Source: Paenibacillus pinisoli (GTDB lineage Bacteria > Bacillota > Bacilli > Paenibacillales > Paenibacillaceae). Taken from it: a stretch of 64,000 bases of DNA. The DNA lies in the NCBI RefSeq assembly GCF_003605435.1, contig NZ_QXQB01000002.1, positions 372,001 through 436,000 on the forward strand, in the 5' to 3' direction. Position numbers and translations under genes: made by a program. Of the stretch, positions 55,274-64,000 are shown piece after piece. The first letter of the stretch is position 1. Each line of letters opens with the position of its first letter. The notes below the pieces were generated by a model. That model was not told the origin of the DNA. It did no database searches and saw nothing but the letters and a program-made list of their open reading frames with translations.

Positions 55274-55831
55274 CTAGTTCAACCATATAATTTGCGCGGA
55301 TGCGCGAGCGCTGTAAGCCGAGTTTCTCGGCTTAGAGCGAGCTTTCGCGGGTCCGCGAGCGCTGCATGCCGAGTTTCTCGGCTTAGAACCCGCTTTTGCA
55401 CGTGCATGAGCGTTGCATGCCGAGTTTCTCGGCTTAGAACCCGCTTTTGCACGTGCATGAGCGCTGTAAGCCGAGTTTCTCGGCTTAGAACCCGCTATTG
55501 CACTTGCGTGAGCGCTGCAAGCCGAGTTTCTCGGCTTAGAGCCCGCTTTTGCACTTGCGTGAGCGCCGCATGCCGTGTTTCTCGGCTTAGAACCCGCTTT
55601 TGCACTTGCGTGAGCGCTGCAAGCCGAGTTTCTCGGCTTAGAACCCGCTTTTGCACGTGCATGAGCGCAGCATGCCGTGTTTCTCGGCTTAGAACCCGCT
55701 TTTGCACTTGCGTGAGCGCTGCAAGCCGAGTTTCTCGGCTTAGAACCCGCTATTGCACGTGCAAGCGCGTTGCAAGCCGTGTTTCTCGGCTTAGAGCCCG
55801 CTACAGCGCGTGGCGCAAGCGCCGCAAGCAC
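55274..55831 (-). other. Repeat-encoded frame between purF and purM, 17-residue period
   Basis: 185 codons with no stop, from a GTG at 55831 that has GGAG 9 nt upstream and begins 19 nt after the purF stop. It reads repeats of the type AKAGSKPRNSACSAHAS, basic and alanine-rich. Ribosomes leaving purF could enter it, and it ends 21 nt before purM. The frame is open mainly because the 51-bp unit is a multiple of three, so translation is unproved. Confidence 0.25.
55306..55815. repeat. Tandem array A: ten 51-bp hairpin units between purF and purM
   Basis: Ten head-to-tail units of exactly 51 bp, starting GAGCGCTGCAAGCCGAG. Each contains AAGCCGAGTTTCTCGGCTT or a close variant, a stem of up to 8 bp with a TTT loop. 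Several units also hold the palindrome TGCACGTGCA. Unit 1 and unit 10 are the most diverged, as expected at array ends. No length change in any unit. Confidence 0.95.
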
Positions 55832-55849
55832 ATGCCGGCGCTCCGCTAA

Positions 55850-57331
55850 CTAGCAGCTGCAGCTTTTATCCGACTCTTCGTTTACCGGCGTCGGGTAGTC
55901 GTTGTCGAAGCAAGCGAGGCACATGCCGCGATTGTAGGCGCCCTCGTTGCCGCCGACGGAATCGACGAACCCTTCGTCGCTGAGGAATGCCAGCGAGTCT
56001 GCGTTGATCTCTTTGCAAATTTCCTCAACAGTCCGGAATGATGCTATCAATTCCTTACGGTCCGGCGTGTCGATGCCGTAGTAGCAAGGGTTTTTGAATG
56101 GCGGCGATGTAATCCGCACATGCACTTCAGTAGCTCCCGCTTCGCGAAGCAAGTTCACGATGCGGCGGGACGTTGTGCCCCGCACGATGGAGTCGTCGAT
56201 CATAACGACGCGTTTGCCTTCCACTACTTTACGGACGGCCGACAGCTTCATCTTGACGCCCTTCTCGCGAAGCTCCTGGGACGGCTGGATAAACGTGCGT
56301 CCTGTATATTTGTTTTTGATAAGGCCAAGCTCATATGGAATGCCCGTCTGCTCGGCATAGCCGATCGCTGCGGAAATACTGGAGTCCGGCACGCCGGTTA
56401 CGATATCCGCGTCCATGAAGGACTCGATTGCGAGCTGCTGACCCATCCGTTTGCGCGCGGAGTGGATGTTGATGCCGTTAATATCGCTGTCCGGGCGGGC
56501 AAAATAAATATATTCCATCGCGCAAGTCGCGCGGCGTTCAATTGTGGCGTAACGGTCAACCTGCAGGCCGCTCTCATCCAAAATAAGCAGCTCGCCCGGC
56601 TGAACGTCGCGGACATACTCTGCACCAATCGTCTCAAACGCGCAAGTCTCGGAAGAGAACACATAGCTGTCGCCAAGACGTCCCATCGCCAGCGGGCGCA
56701 ATCCATGCGGATCGGAAGCGACCAGCAGCTTGTCATTCGTCATAATGAGGAATGCGAACCCTCCGACAATGCGCTGCAGCGCTTCTTTGGCCGCCGTCAC
56801 AAAATCCTTGGACGAACGGGCGATCAAATGCGCGATAACTTCGGTGTCGCTGGAAGTTTGGAAGATCGAACCGCTCATCTCAAGCTCGCGGCGAATTTCC
56901 GGCGCATTGACAATATTGCCGTTCGTCGCAACAGCCAGATCGCCGTCGCGATAGCGGAAGATAAGCGGCTGGGCATTATTCAGCTGGCTCTCGCCGGAAG
57001 TGGAATAACGGACATGCCCGATGGAACGGTCGCCGGAAAGCACATCGAGCCGATCCTTCGTGAACACTTCCTTCACCAGTCCCATGTCGCGGAAATAATT
57101 GAACTTGCCGCCATCCTTCGAATCTACGGTGCAGATGCCCGCGCTCTCCTCGCCCCGATGCTGCAAGGCATGGAGTCCGTAGTAGGACAGGCCGGCAGCG
57201 TCGGGATGTCCGAACACGCCGAACACCCCGCACTCCTCACGCAGCTTGTCAAAAATATCGTCACGGCCGATGCCTTCATTATAATGATCGCCTGTCCAAA
57301 GCACTGGAGCAGACTTTATTTCATCAGACAT
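55850..57331 (-). CDS. purF: Amidophosphoribosyltransferase
   Basis: 493 residues. A propeptide precedes the catalytic C34 ([12 protein letters not shown]), then the Ntn glutaminase domain ([27 protein letters not shown]) and the PRPP-binding motif [18 protein letters not shown] near 360. C-terminal cysteines (including the SCSC end) fit the Bacillus-type iron-sulfur enzyme. It makes phosphoribosylamine, the committed step. It overlaps purL by 16 nt. Confidence 0.97.
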   Translation of the reverse strand: MSDEIKSAPVLWTGDHYNEGIGRDDIFDKLREECGVFGVFGHPDAAGLSYYGLHALQHRGEESAGICTVDSKDGGKFNYFRDMGLVKEVFTKDRLDVLSGDRSIGHVRYSTSGESQLNNAQPLIFRYRDGDLAVATNGNIVNAPEIRRELEMSGSIFQTSSDTEVIAHLIARSSKDFVTAAKEALQRIVGGFAFLIMTNDKLLVASDPHGLRPLAMGRLGDSYVFSSETCAFETIGAEYVRDVQPGELLILDESGLQVDRYATIERRATCAMEYIYFARPDSDINGINIHSARKRMGQQLAIESFMDADIVTGVPDSSISAAIGYAEQTGIPYELGLIKNKYTGRTFIQPSQELREKGVKMKLSAVRKVVEGKRVVMIDDSIVRGTTSRRIVNLLREAGATEVHVRITSPPFKNPCYYGIDTPDRKELIASFRTVEEICKEINADSLAFLSDEGFVDSVGGNEGAYNRGMCLACFDNDYPTPVNEESDKSCSC

Positions 57332-59559
57332 GGAATCGCATCCTTCCAGACCTTCTCCAGTTGTTGTACCGGCGCGTTGATGCCGGCTTTGCCATTGACG
57401 TTAATGGTCAGGCTGCTGCCTGTTACGGTTCCGATTGTCGCATGCGCCACGCCTTGCTCCGACAGCCAAGCTGTCAAAGCGTCCGCTTGATCCGGCTTAG
57501 CCGACAGCAGAATGCGGGATTGCGATTCGCTGAATAGCAGATGGTCAGGACGCAAGTCGCTAGTCAGCGATACGCTCGCGCCGATGCGGCCGCTGATGCA
57601 GGACTCAGCCAGCGCGACAGCGATGCCGCCCTCGGACAAGTCATGCGCGGAAGCAACCAGACCTTTTTGGATAGCGCCAAGCACTGCGCCTTGCATTTTC
57701 TTCTCCACAGCCAAATCGATGACTGGCGGTCTGCCGGAAGGAGCTCCGTTCAGCACGTATTGCAGCTCGCTGCCGCCGAACTCCGCTTTTGTCTCGCCGA
57801 TCAGGATGATAACATCGCCTTCGGACTTGAATTTTTGCGTCGTGATATGGTTATGATCATGCACAAGGCCTACCATGCCGATGACCGGCGTCGGGTAGAT
57901 CGCGCCTTTTGCATTTTCGTTGTACAAGCTGACATTGCCGCCGATTACCGGCGTATCCAGCACCACGCAAGCCTCGGACATGCCGTCAGCGGATTTCTCC
58001 AGCTGCCAGAACACTTCCGGCTTCTCCGGGTTGCCGAAGTTCAGGTTGTCCGTGATGGCCAGCGGCTCAGCGCCGGAACAAACGATGTTGCGCGCCGCTT
58101 CCGCAACTGCGATGCGTCCGCCCATCTCCGGATCCAGGTATACGTAACGTCCGTTGCAGTCCGTTGTCATTGCCAGCGCTTTGCGCGTGCCGTCGATCGT
58201 AACGACAGCAGCGTCGGAGCCTGGCTGAACAGCCGTTGCCGTACGAACCATGTAGTCATATTGGTTGTAAACCCACTCTTTGCTCGCAACCGTCGGGGAA
58301 GCCAGCACTTTCTCAAGCGCGCCGTTCAGGTCCGTAATTTCTGCAAAATCAGCCGTGTCGACCGATGCGCTCTCGCGGAAGTAAGCAGGCTCGGAAGAAG
58401 GCTTGTTGTATACCGGGCACTCGTCTACGAGCGCTTTGACCGGCATATCCGCCACTTCTTGGCCTTGGTGGAACAAACGAAGACGTCCGTCGTCCGTTAC
58501 TTTACCTACTTTTGCACAAATAATGCCCCAACGGTCAAAAATTTCTCTCGCTTGCTCTTCATGCTGCGGTTCGATAACGAACAGCATTCTCTCTTGCGAT
58601 TCGGACAGCATCATCTCATAAGGCGTCATGCCAGTCTCGCGTTGCGGCACTTCGTCCAGGTACAGCTCAAGACCGTTGCCTGCCTTCGATGCCATCTCTG
58701 CGCTGGAGCAAGTCAGACCCGCCGCGCCCATGTCCTGGATGCCAAGCACGATGCCGGAGTTGATCAGCTCAAGCGTCGCTTCCATAACGAGCTTTTCCAT
58801 AAATGGATCGCCTACTTGGACAGCAGTACGCTTCTCTTCGGATTCCTCGGACAGCTCGACCGATGCGAATGTCGCGCCATGGATGCCGTCGCGGCCCGTA
58901 GCCGGTCCAACGTAGAATACAGGATTGCCGACGCCTTTTGCCACGCCGCGCTGGATTTTGTCATGATCGATCAAGCCTACGCACATCGCGTTAACGAGCG
59001 GATTCCCCTCATAGCTCTCGTCGAACATGACTTCGCCCGCAACCGTCGGGATGCCGATACAGTTGCCGTAGCCTGCGATGCCGCTGACTACATTCTCGAA
59101 CAGGTATTTCACTCGGTCATTGTTCAGGTTGCCAAAACGCAAGCTGTTCAGCAAAGCCACAGGACGCGCGCCCATGGAGAAAATGTCGCGAATGATGCCG
59201 CCAACGCCAGTAGCAGCGCCTTGGTACGGCTCGACTGCCGACGGGTGGTTATGCGACTCGATTTTGAATACGACCGCTTGGTTGTCGCCGATATCGACGA
59301 TGCCTGCGCCTTCGCCAGGTCCCATCAGGACGCGAGGTCCGGTGATCGGGAATTTTTTCAGGATAGGCTTGGAGTTCTTGTAGGAGCAGTGCTCCGACCA
59401 CATTACGCTGAATACACCAATCTCCGTGTAGTTCGGCTTGCGGTCCAAAAACCCGCAAATCAGTTCATATTCATGGTCTGTCACGCCGAATTGCGTGTAA
59501 ATGCGTTGATCCGCGATTTGTTCCGCTGTCGGCTCCTTAGCCGTTAACTGCTGCGCCAT
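57316..59559 (-). CDS. purL: Phosphoribosylformylglycinamidine synthase subunit PurL
   Basis: 747 residues, the small-type PurL that needs PurS and PurQ. Marks: [69 protein letters not shown] and [19 protein letters not shown] 59559 has GGAGGG with 6 nt spacing; a further ATG at 59577 lacks one. It overlaps purQ by 23 nt. Confidence 0.97.
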   Translation of the reverse strand: MAQQLTAKEPTAEQIADQRIYTQFGVTDHEYELICGFLDRKPNYTEIGVFSVMWSEHCSYKNSKPILKKFPITGPRVLMGPGEGAGIVDIGDNQAVVFKIESHNHPSAVEPYQGAATGVGGIIRDIFSMGARPVALLNSLRFGNLNNDRVKYLFENVVSGIAGYGNCIGIPTVAGEVMFDESYEGNPLVNAMCVGLIDHDKIQRGVAKGVGNPVFYVGPATGRDGIHGATFASVELSEESEEKRTAVQVGDPFMEKLVMEATLELINSGIVLGIQDMGAAGLTCSSAEMASKAGNGLELYLDEVPQRETGMTPYEMMLSESQERMLFVIEPQHEEQAREIFDRWGIICAKVGKVTDDGRLRLFHQGQEVADMPVKALVDECPVYNKPSSEPAYFRESASVDTADFAEITDLNGALEKVLASPTVASKEWVYNQYDYMVRTATAVQPGSDAAVVTIDGTRKALAMTTDCNGRYVYLDPEMGGRIAVAEAARNIVCSGAEPLAITDNLNFGNPEKPEVFWQLEKSADGMSEACVVLDTPVIGGNVSLYNENAKGAIYPTPVIGMVGLVHDHNHITTQKFKSEGDVIILIGETKAEFGGSELQYVLNGAPSGRPPVIDLAVEKKMQGAVLGAIQKGLVASAHDLSEGGIAVALAESCISGRIGASVSLTSDLRPDHLLFSESQSRILLSAKPDQADALTAWLSEQGVAHATIGTVTGSSLTINVNGKAGINAPVQQLEKVWKDAIPCLMK

Positions 59560-60232
59560 GTTGTTCCCTCCATGCATTCAAAATCGATGTAAACATCCGT
59601 TTGCCGTCTTCCGAGCCGAGCAGTTGGTCAACCGCGCGCTCCGGATGCGGCATCATGCCGACTACATTACCTGCTTTGTTGCTGATGCCCGCGATATTGT
59701 CGACGGAGCCGTTCGGATTGGTGTCGCCTGCGTAACGGAAAATGATCTGATTGTTCGCTTTCAGCTCAGCCAGTGTCGCGTCGTCGCAGTAGTAGTTGCC
59801 TTCGCCGTGAGCGATCGGGATATCAATAATCTCGCCTTGCGAGAATTGGTTCGTAAACGGGTTGGTGTTGTTCACCACTTCAAGAGGCGTGCCATGGCAG
59901 CGGAATTTCAGGCCTGTGTTGCGAATCAGTGCGCCTGGCAGCAGACCCGCTTCGGTCAGGATTTGGAACCCGTTGCAGATGCCGAGAATGAACTTGCCTT
60001 GCTCAGCTGCTTTTTTCACTTCGTTCATAACGCCCGCAAAACGGGCAATTGCGCCGCAACGAAGGTAGTCGCCATAAGAGAAACCGCCCGGCACGAGAAT
60101 CGCATCGTATGCGGACAAGTCAGTCGCAGTGTGCCACACATAATCGACCGGTTGGCCGACCGTGGATTCTACCGCTTTGTAGCAATCGATGTCACAGTTG
60201 GAGCCTGGAAATACGAGTACGGCAAACTTCAT
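59537..60232 (-). CDS. purQ: Phosphoribosylformylglycinamidine synthase subunit PurQ
   Basis: 231 residues, glutamine amidotransferase class [33 protein letters not shown], nucleophile cysteine in [12 protein letters not shown] and [10 protein letters not shown]. It supplies ammonia to PurL. It starts 3 nt after the purS stop. Confidence 0.97.
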   Translation of the reverse strand: MKFAVLVFPGSNCDIDCYKAVESTVGQPVDYVWHTATDLSAYDAILVPGGFSYGDYLRCGAIARFAGVMNEVKKAAEQGKFILGICNGFQILTEAGLLPGALIRNTGLKFRCHGTPLEVVNNTNPFTNQFSQGEIIDIPIAHGEGNYYCDDATLAELKANNQIIFRYAGDTNPNGSVDNIAGISNKAGNVVGMMPHPERAVDQLLGSEDGKRMFTSILNAWREQHGAAVNG

Positions 60233-60235
60233 GTC

Positions 60236-60478
60236 TTATCCCTCCAGTTCAAAGCGGTAATCTTCTACAACCGTATTCGCCAGCAGCTTCTCGCACATTT
60301 CTTTCAGACGCGCCTCTGCTTCAGCACGGTCATTCGTGTCCAGCTCAACTTCGAGATACTTGCCGATGCGTACTTTGCCTACTTCTGCAAAGCCCATGGA
60401 ATGTAGCGCGCCTTGTACAGCTGTTCCTTGCGGGTCCAAAACGTTTTCCTTGATCGTGACGTAGACGGTTGCCTTCAT
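60236..60478 (-). CDS. purS: Phosphoribosylformylglycinamidine synthase subunit PurS
   Basis: 80 residues. MKATVYVTIKENVLDPQGTA, VQGALHSMGFAEVGKVRIGK and EMCEKLLANTVVEDYRFE are typical. It dimerises and bridges PurL and PurQ. ATG 60478 follows CAGGAGGC. Upstream, the operon carries tandem array B. Confidence 0.96.
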   Translation of the reverse strand: MKATVYVTIKENVLDPQGTAVQGALHSMGFAEVGKVRIGKYLEVELDTNDRAEAEARLKEMCEKLLANTVVEDYRFELEG

Positions 60479-60687
60479 AATTGCCTCCTGGATATGGTTA
60501 TATTTTGGATAAGTATTCGTATGGCTTGGGGTTCGACGGCGGCCTTGTGCGTGTTGCATGATTCGTGCTCTGCGCGTCGGTGTATTTAAGTTGTTGAAAC
60601 ATACTTATTAGAAAGTAAGATTCAGCTTCGAAAAGATGCATTTCGAAATGCATTGCGCACGCCGACAAGTGCTCTGGCAGTGCTTGC

Positions 60688-61299
60688 AAGCCATGTTTTG
60701 TGGCTTAGAGTGCCTTCCGCGCGGCTAGCGCAGCCCCTAAGCCGACTTTCTCGGCTTACAGCGCCTCTCGCGCGGCCTGCTCAGCCTGCATGCCGACTTT
60801 CTCGGCTTACGGCGCCTCTCGCGCGGCTAGCGCAGCTTCTAAGCCGACTTTCTCGGCTTACAGCGCCTCTCGCGCGGCCTGCTCAGCCTGCAAGCCGACT
60901 TTCTCGGCTTACAGCGCCTCTCGCGCGGCTAGCGCAGCCTGTAAGCCGACTTTCTCGGCTTACGGCGCCTCTCGCGCGGCTAGCGCAGCCTGCATGCCGA
61001 CTTTCTCGGCTTACAGCGCCTCTCGCGCGGCTAGCGCAGCCTGCATGCCGACTTTCTCGGCTTACAGTGCCTCTCGCGCGGCTAGCGCAGCCTGCATGCC
61101 GACTTTCTCGGCTTACAGCGCCTCTCGCGCGGCTAGCGCAGCCTGCATGCCGACTTTCGCGGCTTACAGTGCCTCTCGCGCGGCTAGCGCAGCCTGCATG
61201 CCGACTTTCTCGGCTTACAGCGCCTCCCGCGCGGCTAGCGCAGCTTCTAAGCCGGCTTTCTCGGCTTACAGCGCCTCTCGCGCGGCTAGCGCAGCTTGC
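60688..61299. repeat. Tandem array B: twelve 51-bp hairpin units between purC and purS
   Basis: Twelve units of exactly 51 bp. Each begins AAGCCGACTTTCTCGGCTT or the ATGCC variant, a 7-bp stem with a 5-nt loop, followed by a GC-rich stretch ending CGCGCGGCTAGCGCAGCCT. The first unit (60688) is diverged but keeps the stem. The hairpin core is shared with array A although the spacer halves differ. On both strands frames stay open through the array. The 209 bp between 60479 and 60687 show no other gene. Confidence 0.95.
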
Positions 61300-61322
61300 C
61301 GCCACGCCGCTGGCGCTCGCTC

Positions 61323-62219
61323 CTACAGCTCGCCGCCGGTCAGGCGGCGGTAAATCTCGCGGTAGCGGGCGGTCGTCGCGATGACGACCGTGGACGGCAG
61401 CGGGTCCGGCATGCTGTTGCGGTCCCAATTGGAGCCGAGCAGGTACGTGCGGACCGGCTCCTTGTCCATGCTGTCGATCTCCACGTCGTAAGCGTAATTC
61501 CCCTCGGACCAGAAGCGCGAGGAGTCCGGTGTGAAGATCTCGTCAATCAGAATAACTTTGCCATCGATAAGTCCGAATTCGAATTTGCAATCCGCAAGAA
61601 TAATGCCGCGTTCCTTGCAATACTCATGCGCGAAGCGGTACAGCTCCAGGCTCCGGTCGCGAAGCTCTGCGGCCAGCTCGGCTCCGACCAGCTCGCTCAT
61701 CCGCTCGAACGGGATGTCTTCGTCGTGGCCGACGTCGTTCTTGGCGGCCGGCGTGAAGATCGGCTCCGGGAAACGCTCGTTTTTGCGGAGGCCCTCCGGC
61801 AGCTCAATGCCGTTGATAGCCGAAGTCGCCTCATACTGCCTCCAGCCGCCGCCCGTAATGTAACCGCGCACGACGCATTCGATATCGATGCGCTCAGCCT
61901 TGCGCGTCACCATGATCCGGTTCTTCAGCAGCTCCGGCTCGGTGATGATGTCGCCGAGCAGCGCCACATCCGTATGCACCACGTGGTTCGGCTGCATCTC
62001 CTTCGTGACGTCGAACCAGAAAGCGGACAGACGGTTAAGCACGTTCCCCTTATCCGGCACCGCCGGCTCCAGCACATAATCGAATGCCGAGATCCGGTCG
62101 GTTACGACGATCAGGAAATGCTCTCCCAGATCGTACAGCTCGCGCACCTTGCCTTTGTAGACAAGCGGCGCTTTCACATAATCTACTGCGGTGGACAAAG
62201 CTTGTGATTGAACAGCCAT
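61323..62219 (-). CDS. purC: Phosphoribosylaminoimidazole-succinocarboxamide synthase
   Basis: 298 residues. VYKGKVRELYDLGEHFLIVVTDRISAFD, ECVVRGYITGGGW, ADCKFEFGLIDGKVILIDE and TPDSSRFW are the SAICAR synthetase motifs. ATG 62219 lies 9 nt after GGGGGAG; the frame opens three codons earlier. It is longer than the 240-residue B. subtilis PurC and nearer the 300-residue form. purB ends 16 nt upstream. Confidence 0.96.
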   Translation of the reverse strand: MAVQSQALSTAVDYVKAPLVYKGKVRELYDLGEHFLIVVTDRISAFDYVLEPAVPDKGNVLNRLSAFWFDVTKEMQPNHVVHTDVALLGDIITEPELLKNRIMVTRKAERIDIECVVRGYITGGGWRQYEATSAINGIELPEGLRKNERFPEPIFTPAAKNDVGHDEDIPFERMSELVGAELAAELRDRSLELYRFAHEYCKERGIILADCKFEFGLIDGKVILIDEIFTPDSSRFWSEGNYAYDVEIDSMDKEPVRTYLLGSNWDRNSMPDPLPSTVVIATTARYREIYRRLTGGEL

Positions 62220-62235
62220 GAACGACAACTCCCCC

Positions 62236-63531
62236 TTAGTTCAAGCCCAAACGTGCAAATATCGTATCGACATGCTTCAGATGCCATGCCGGGTTAAAGC
62301 AATCGTCAATCTCCTCGGCGCTAAGCACCGATGTAATCTCAGGCGTTTCTTCGATGATGGAGCGGAACTGGCGCTGCTCCTCCCAAGCCTGCATCGCGCG
62401 CGGCTGAACGGTATCGTAGGCCTGCTCGCGGCTGAAGCCCTTGTCGATCAGCTTCGTCAGTACGCGGCCGGAGAATGGCACGCCATACGTTGCGCTCATG
62501 TTGCGTTTCATATTTTCCGGGAAAACGGTCAAATTATTAATAATGTTGCCCAGACGGTTCAGCATGTAGTTCAGCAGCATCGTGGAATCCGGCAGAATGA
62601 CGCGCTCAGCGGACGAATGGCTGATGTCGCGCTCATGCCACAGCGGCACGTTCTCGTATGCCGTCAGCATATGGCCGCGAATGACGCGGGACAGGCCGGA
62701 CATGTTCTCTGCGCCGATCGGATTGCGTTTGTGCGGCATTGCGGACGAACCCTTCTGCCCCTTCGCGAACGGCTCCTCCACCTCGCGGAATTCGCTCTTC
62801 TGCAAAGCGCGGATCTCGGTAGCGAATTTGTCCAGCGATGTTGCGATCAATGCGATTGTCGCCATGTATTCAGCATGACGGTCGCGCTGCAATGTCTGTG
62901 TCGAGATCGGAGCCGCAGTGATGCCGAGCTTCTGGCATACGAATTGCTCTACGAATGGATCGATATTCGCGTAAGTGCCGACAGCGCCGGACATTTTGCC
63001 GAATTGTACGCCATTCGCCGCATGCTTGAAGCGCTCCAGGTTCCGTTTCATTTCTTCATACCACAGCGCCATCTTGAGGCCAAATGTCGTCGGCTCGGCA
63101 TGAACGCCATGCGTACGTCCCATCATCGGGGTATCCTTATACTGGATCGCCTTCTCGCGAAGGATCGAGACGAAGCGCTCGATGTCAGCCAGCAAAATCT
63201 CGTTCGCCTGGCGCAGCAGGTATCCCATTGCCGTGTCGACAACGTCAGTCGAAGTCAGGCCGTAGTGCACCCATTTGCGCTCCGGTCCTACAGTCTCCGA
63301 TACGGCGCGGGTGAACGCGATCACGTCGTGGCGGGTCTCTTGCTCAATCTCATAGATGCGGTCGATATCGAAGCTAGCGGATTCCCGCAGCGCTTCTACG
63401 TCTTCCTTCGGAATAATGCCAAGCTCCGCCCAAGCTTCGCATGCGCATAGCTCAACTTCCAGCCAAGCCTTGAATTTGTTCTCCTCCGTCCAGATGGCTC
63501 TCATTTCCGGTCTGCTGTAACGCTCTAACAT
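62236..63531 (-). CDS. purB: Adenylosuccinate lyase
   Basis: 431 residues. [50 protein letters not shown] and the catalytic loop [20 protein letters not shown]. It splits SAICAR and adenylosuccinate to release fumarate. It starts 6 nt after purK. Confidence 0.97.
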   Translation of the reverse strand: MLERYSRPEMRAIWTEENKFKAWLEVELCACEAWAELGIIPKEDVEALRESASFDIDRIYEIEQETRHDVIAFTRAVSETVGPERKWVHYGLTSTDVVDTAMGYLLRQANEILLADIERFVSILREKAIQYKDTPMMGRTHGVHAEPTTFGLKMALWYEEMKRNLERFKHAANGVQFGKMSGAVGTYANIDPFVEQFVCQKLGITAAPISTQTLQRDRHAEYMATIALIATSLDKFATEIRALQKSEFREVEEPFAKGQKGSSAMPHKRNPIGAENMSGLSRVIRGHMLTAYENVPLWHERDISHSSAERVILPDSTMLLNYMLNRLGNIINNLTVFPENMKRNMSATYGVPFSGRVLTKLIDKGFSREQAYDTVQPRAMQAWEEQRQFRSIIEETPEITSVLSAEEIDDCFNPAWHLKHVDTIFARLGLN

Positions 63532-63537
63532 GAACCT

Positions 63538-64000
63538 TCACACCTTCCAAATCTTAGTTTCGTTTATCCAATCAAGCGCCGCTTCCGCCGATTCAGCAAG
63601 CACATTCACATGCCCCATCTTCCGTTTGTACACGGCGTCTTTTTTTCCGTACAAATGCACCTTCGGCGCAACATTCAGCCGCTCTGCCGCTTCGTCCTTC
63701 ACAGCCAGCCTATCAAGCAGCGGCTCTACATGCTGGCCCAGCACGTTCACCATGACGACCGGAGTCAGCAGCGCCGTGTCGCCAAGGGGCAGTCCGCATA
63801 CGGCGCGGATATGCTGCTCGAACTGCGAGGTGCGGCATGCCTCCATCGTATAATGGCCGCTGTTATGCGGGCGCGGCGCAAGCTCGTTCACATAGAGCTC
63901 GCCGTCGCGAGTAACGAACATCTCGACCGCGATCAGGCCAACGACGCCAAGCCCTTCGGCCAGCCTGACGGCAAGTCGCTCTGCCTCGCGAAGCACCCTG
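63538..64000 (-). CDS. purK: N5-carboxyaminoimidazole ribonucleotide synthase, C-terminal part
   Basis: The frame runs off the right edge; the last 154 codons are present. GVVGLIAVEMFVTRDGELYVNELAPRPHNSGHYTMEACRTSQFEQHIRAVCGLPLGD is the end of the ATP-grasp domain of PurK, and HLYGKKDAVYKRKMGHVNVL the C-terminal domain. It makes N5-CAIR from AIR and bicarbonate. purE and the operon promoter must lie outside the window. Confidence 0.95.
   Translation of the reverse strand, partial: RVLREAERLAVRLAEGLGVVGLIAVEMFVTRDGELYVNELAPRPHNSGHYTMEACRTSQFEQHIRAVCGLPLGDTALLTPVVMVNVLGQHVEPLLDRLAVKDEAAERLNVAPKVHLYGKKDAVYKRKMGHVNVLAESAEAALDWINETKIWKV

Noticed and set aside
57541..59547. 668-codon plus-strand frame over purL
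   Set aside because: Antisense shadow of a GC-rich, highly conserved gene; no ribosome site and no protein-like motifs.
55306..61299. Tandem arrays as CRISPR
   Set aside because: The whole 51-bp unit is repeated without unique spacers, there are no cas genes, and the core is a short hairpin; this is tandem repeat DNA.
60653..61384. Plus-strand 243-codon Leu/Arg/Ala repeat frame in array B
   Set aside because: It runs against the operon, has no ribosome site and is open only because the unit length is a multiple of three.

Overview
The window looks like a chromosomal segment of a spore-forming Bacillota, most likely a Paenibacillus-type organism. The reasons are a three-gene spore germination receptor operon (40.4-44.2 kb), a Spo0E-like gene, YesM/YesN-type sugar regulation, strong AGGAGG ribosome sites, and a core block (rlmD, dgkB, yerC, yerB and the full purine operon) made of genes that lie near each other in Bacillus subtilis. 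This assignment is inferred from gene content only.

Layout. (1) 1-17.3 kb is a carbohydrate locus that looks tuned to alpha-galactosides. It has a DUF5107 protein cut by the left edge, an AraC regulator, and a minus-strand operon of two ABC permeases, a binding lipoprotein, a GH36 alpha-galactosidase and a GH97 glycosidase. A divergent YesN/YesM two-component pair, a HEAT-repeat protein and a second, secreted GH97 with a strong cre site upstream follow. The idea is extracellular trimming, uptake, intracellular hydrolysis and induction by the two-component system. (2) 17.6-32.7 kb is an AT-rich accessory island. It holds small unknown genes, an XRE regulator with a palindromic operator, wrecked restriction genes (BsuBI/PstI type, a frameshifted Mrr), an intact Mrr-type nuclease, a frameshifted acetyltransferase, an AlbA_2/Schlafen-type protein and a Ski2-like helicase fused to a putative PD-(D/E)XK nuclease with an unknown partner gene. 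Two copies of an attachment-site-like cassette (tRNA-Leu 3' fragment, hairpin, start of a tyrosine recombinase gene) mark at least two past integrations. (3) 32.8-50.2 kb is core: rlmD, dgkB, cbiX-like and yerC; pit with its DUF47 partner; a DUF3048 lipoprotein; the germination operon; a hydrolase; and a deacetylase-lipoprotein-response regulator-kinase operon. (4) 50.3-64 kb is the purine biosynthesis operon, transcribed right to left in the order purK(partial)-B-C-S-Q-L-F-M-N-H-D and closed by a terminator.

The most unusual structure is in the purine operon. Two tandem arrays with exactly 51-bp units (10 units between purF and purM, 12 units between purC and purS) have different unit sequences but the same stem-loop core, and the arrays stay open in several reading frames on both strands. 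A terminator-like hairpin also separates purH from purD. In the accessory island, the helicase-nuclease fusion with its unknown upstream gene is the best candidate for an undescribed defence module.
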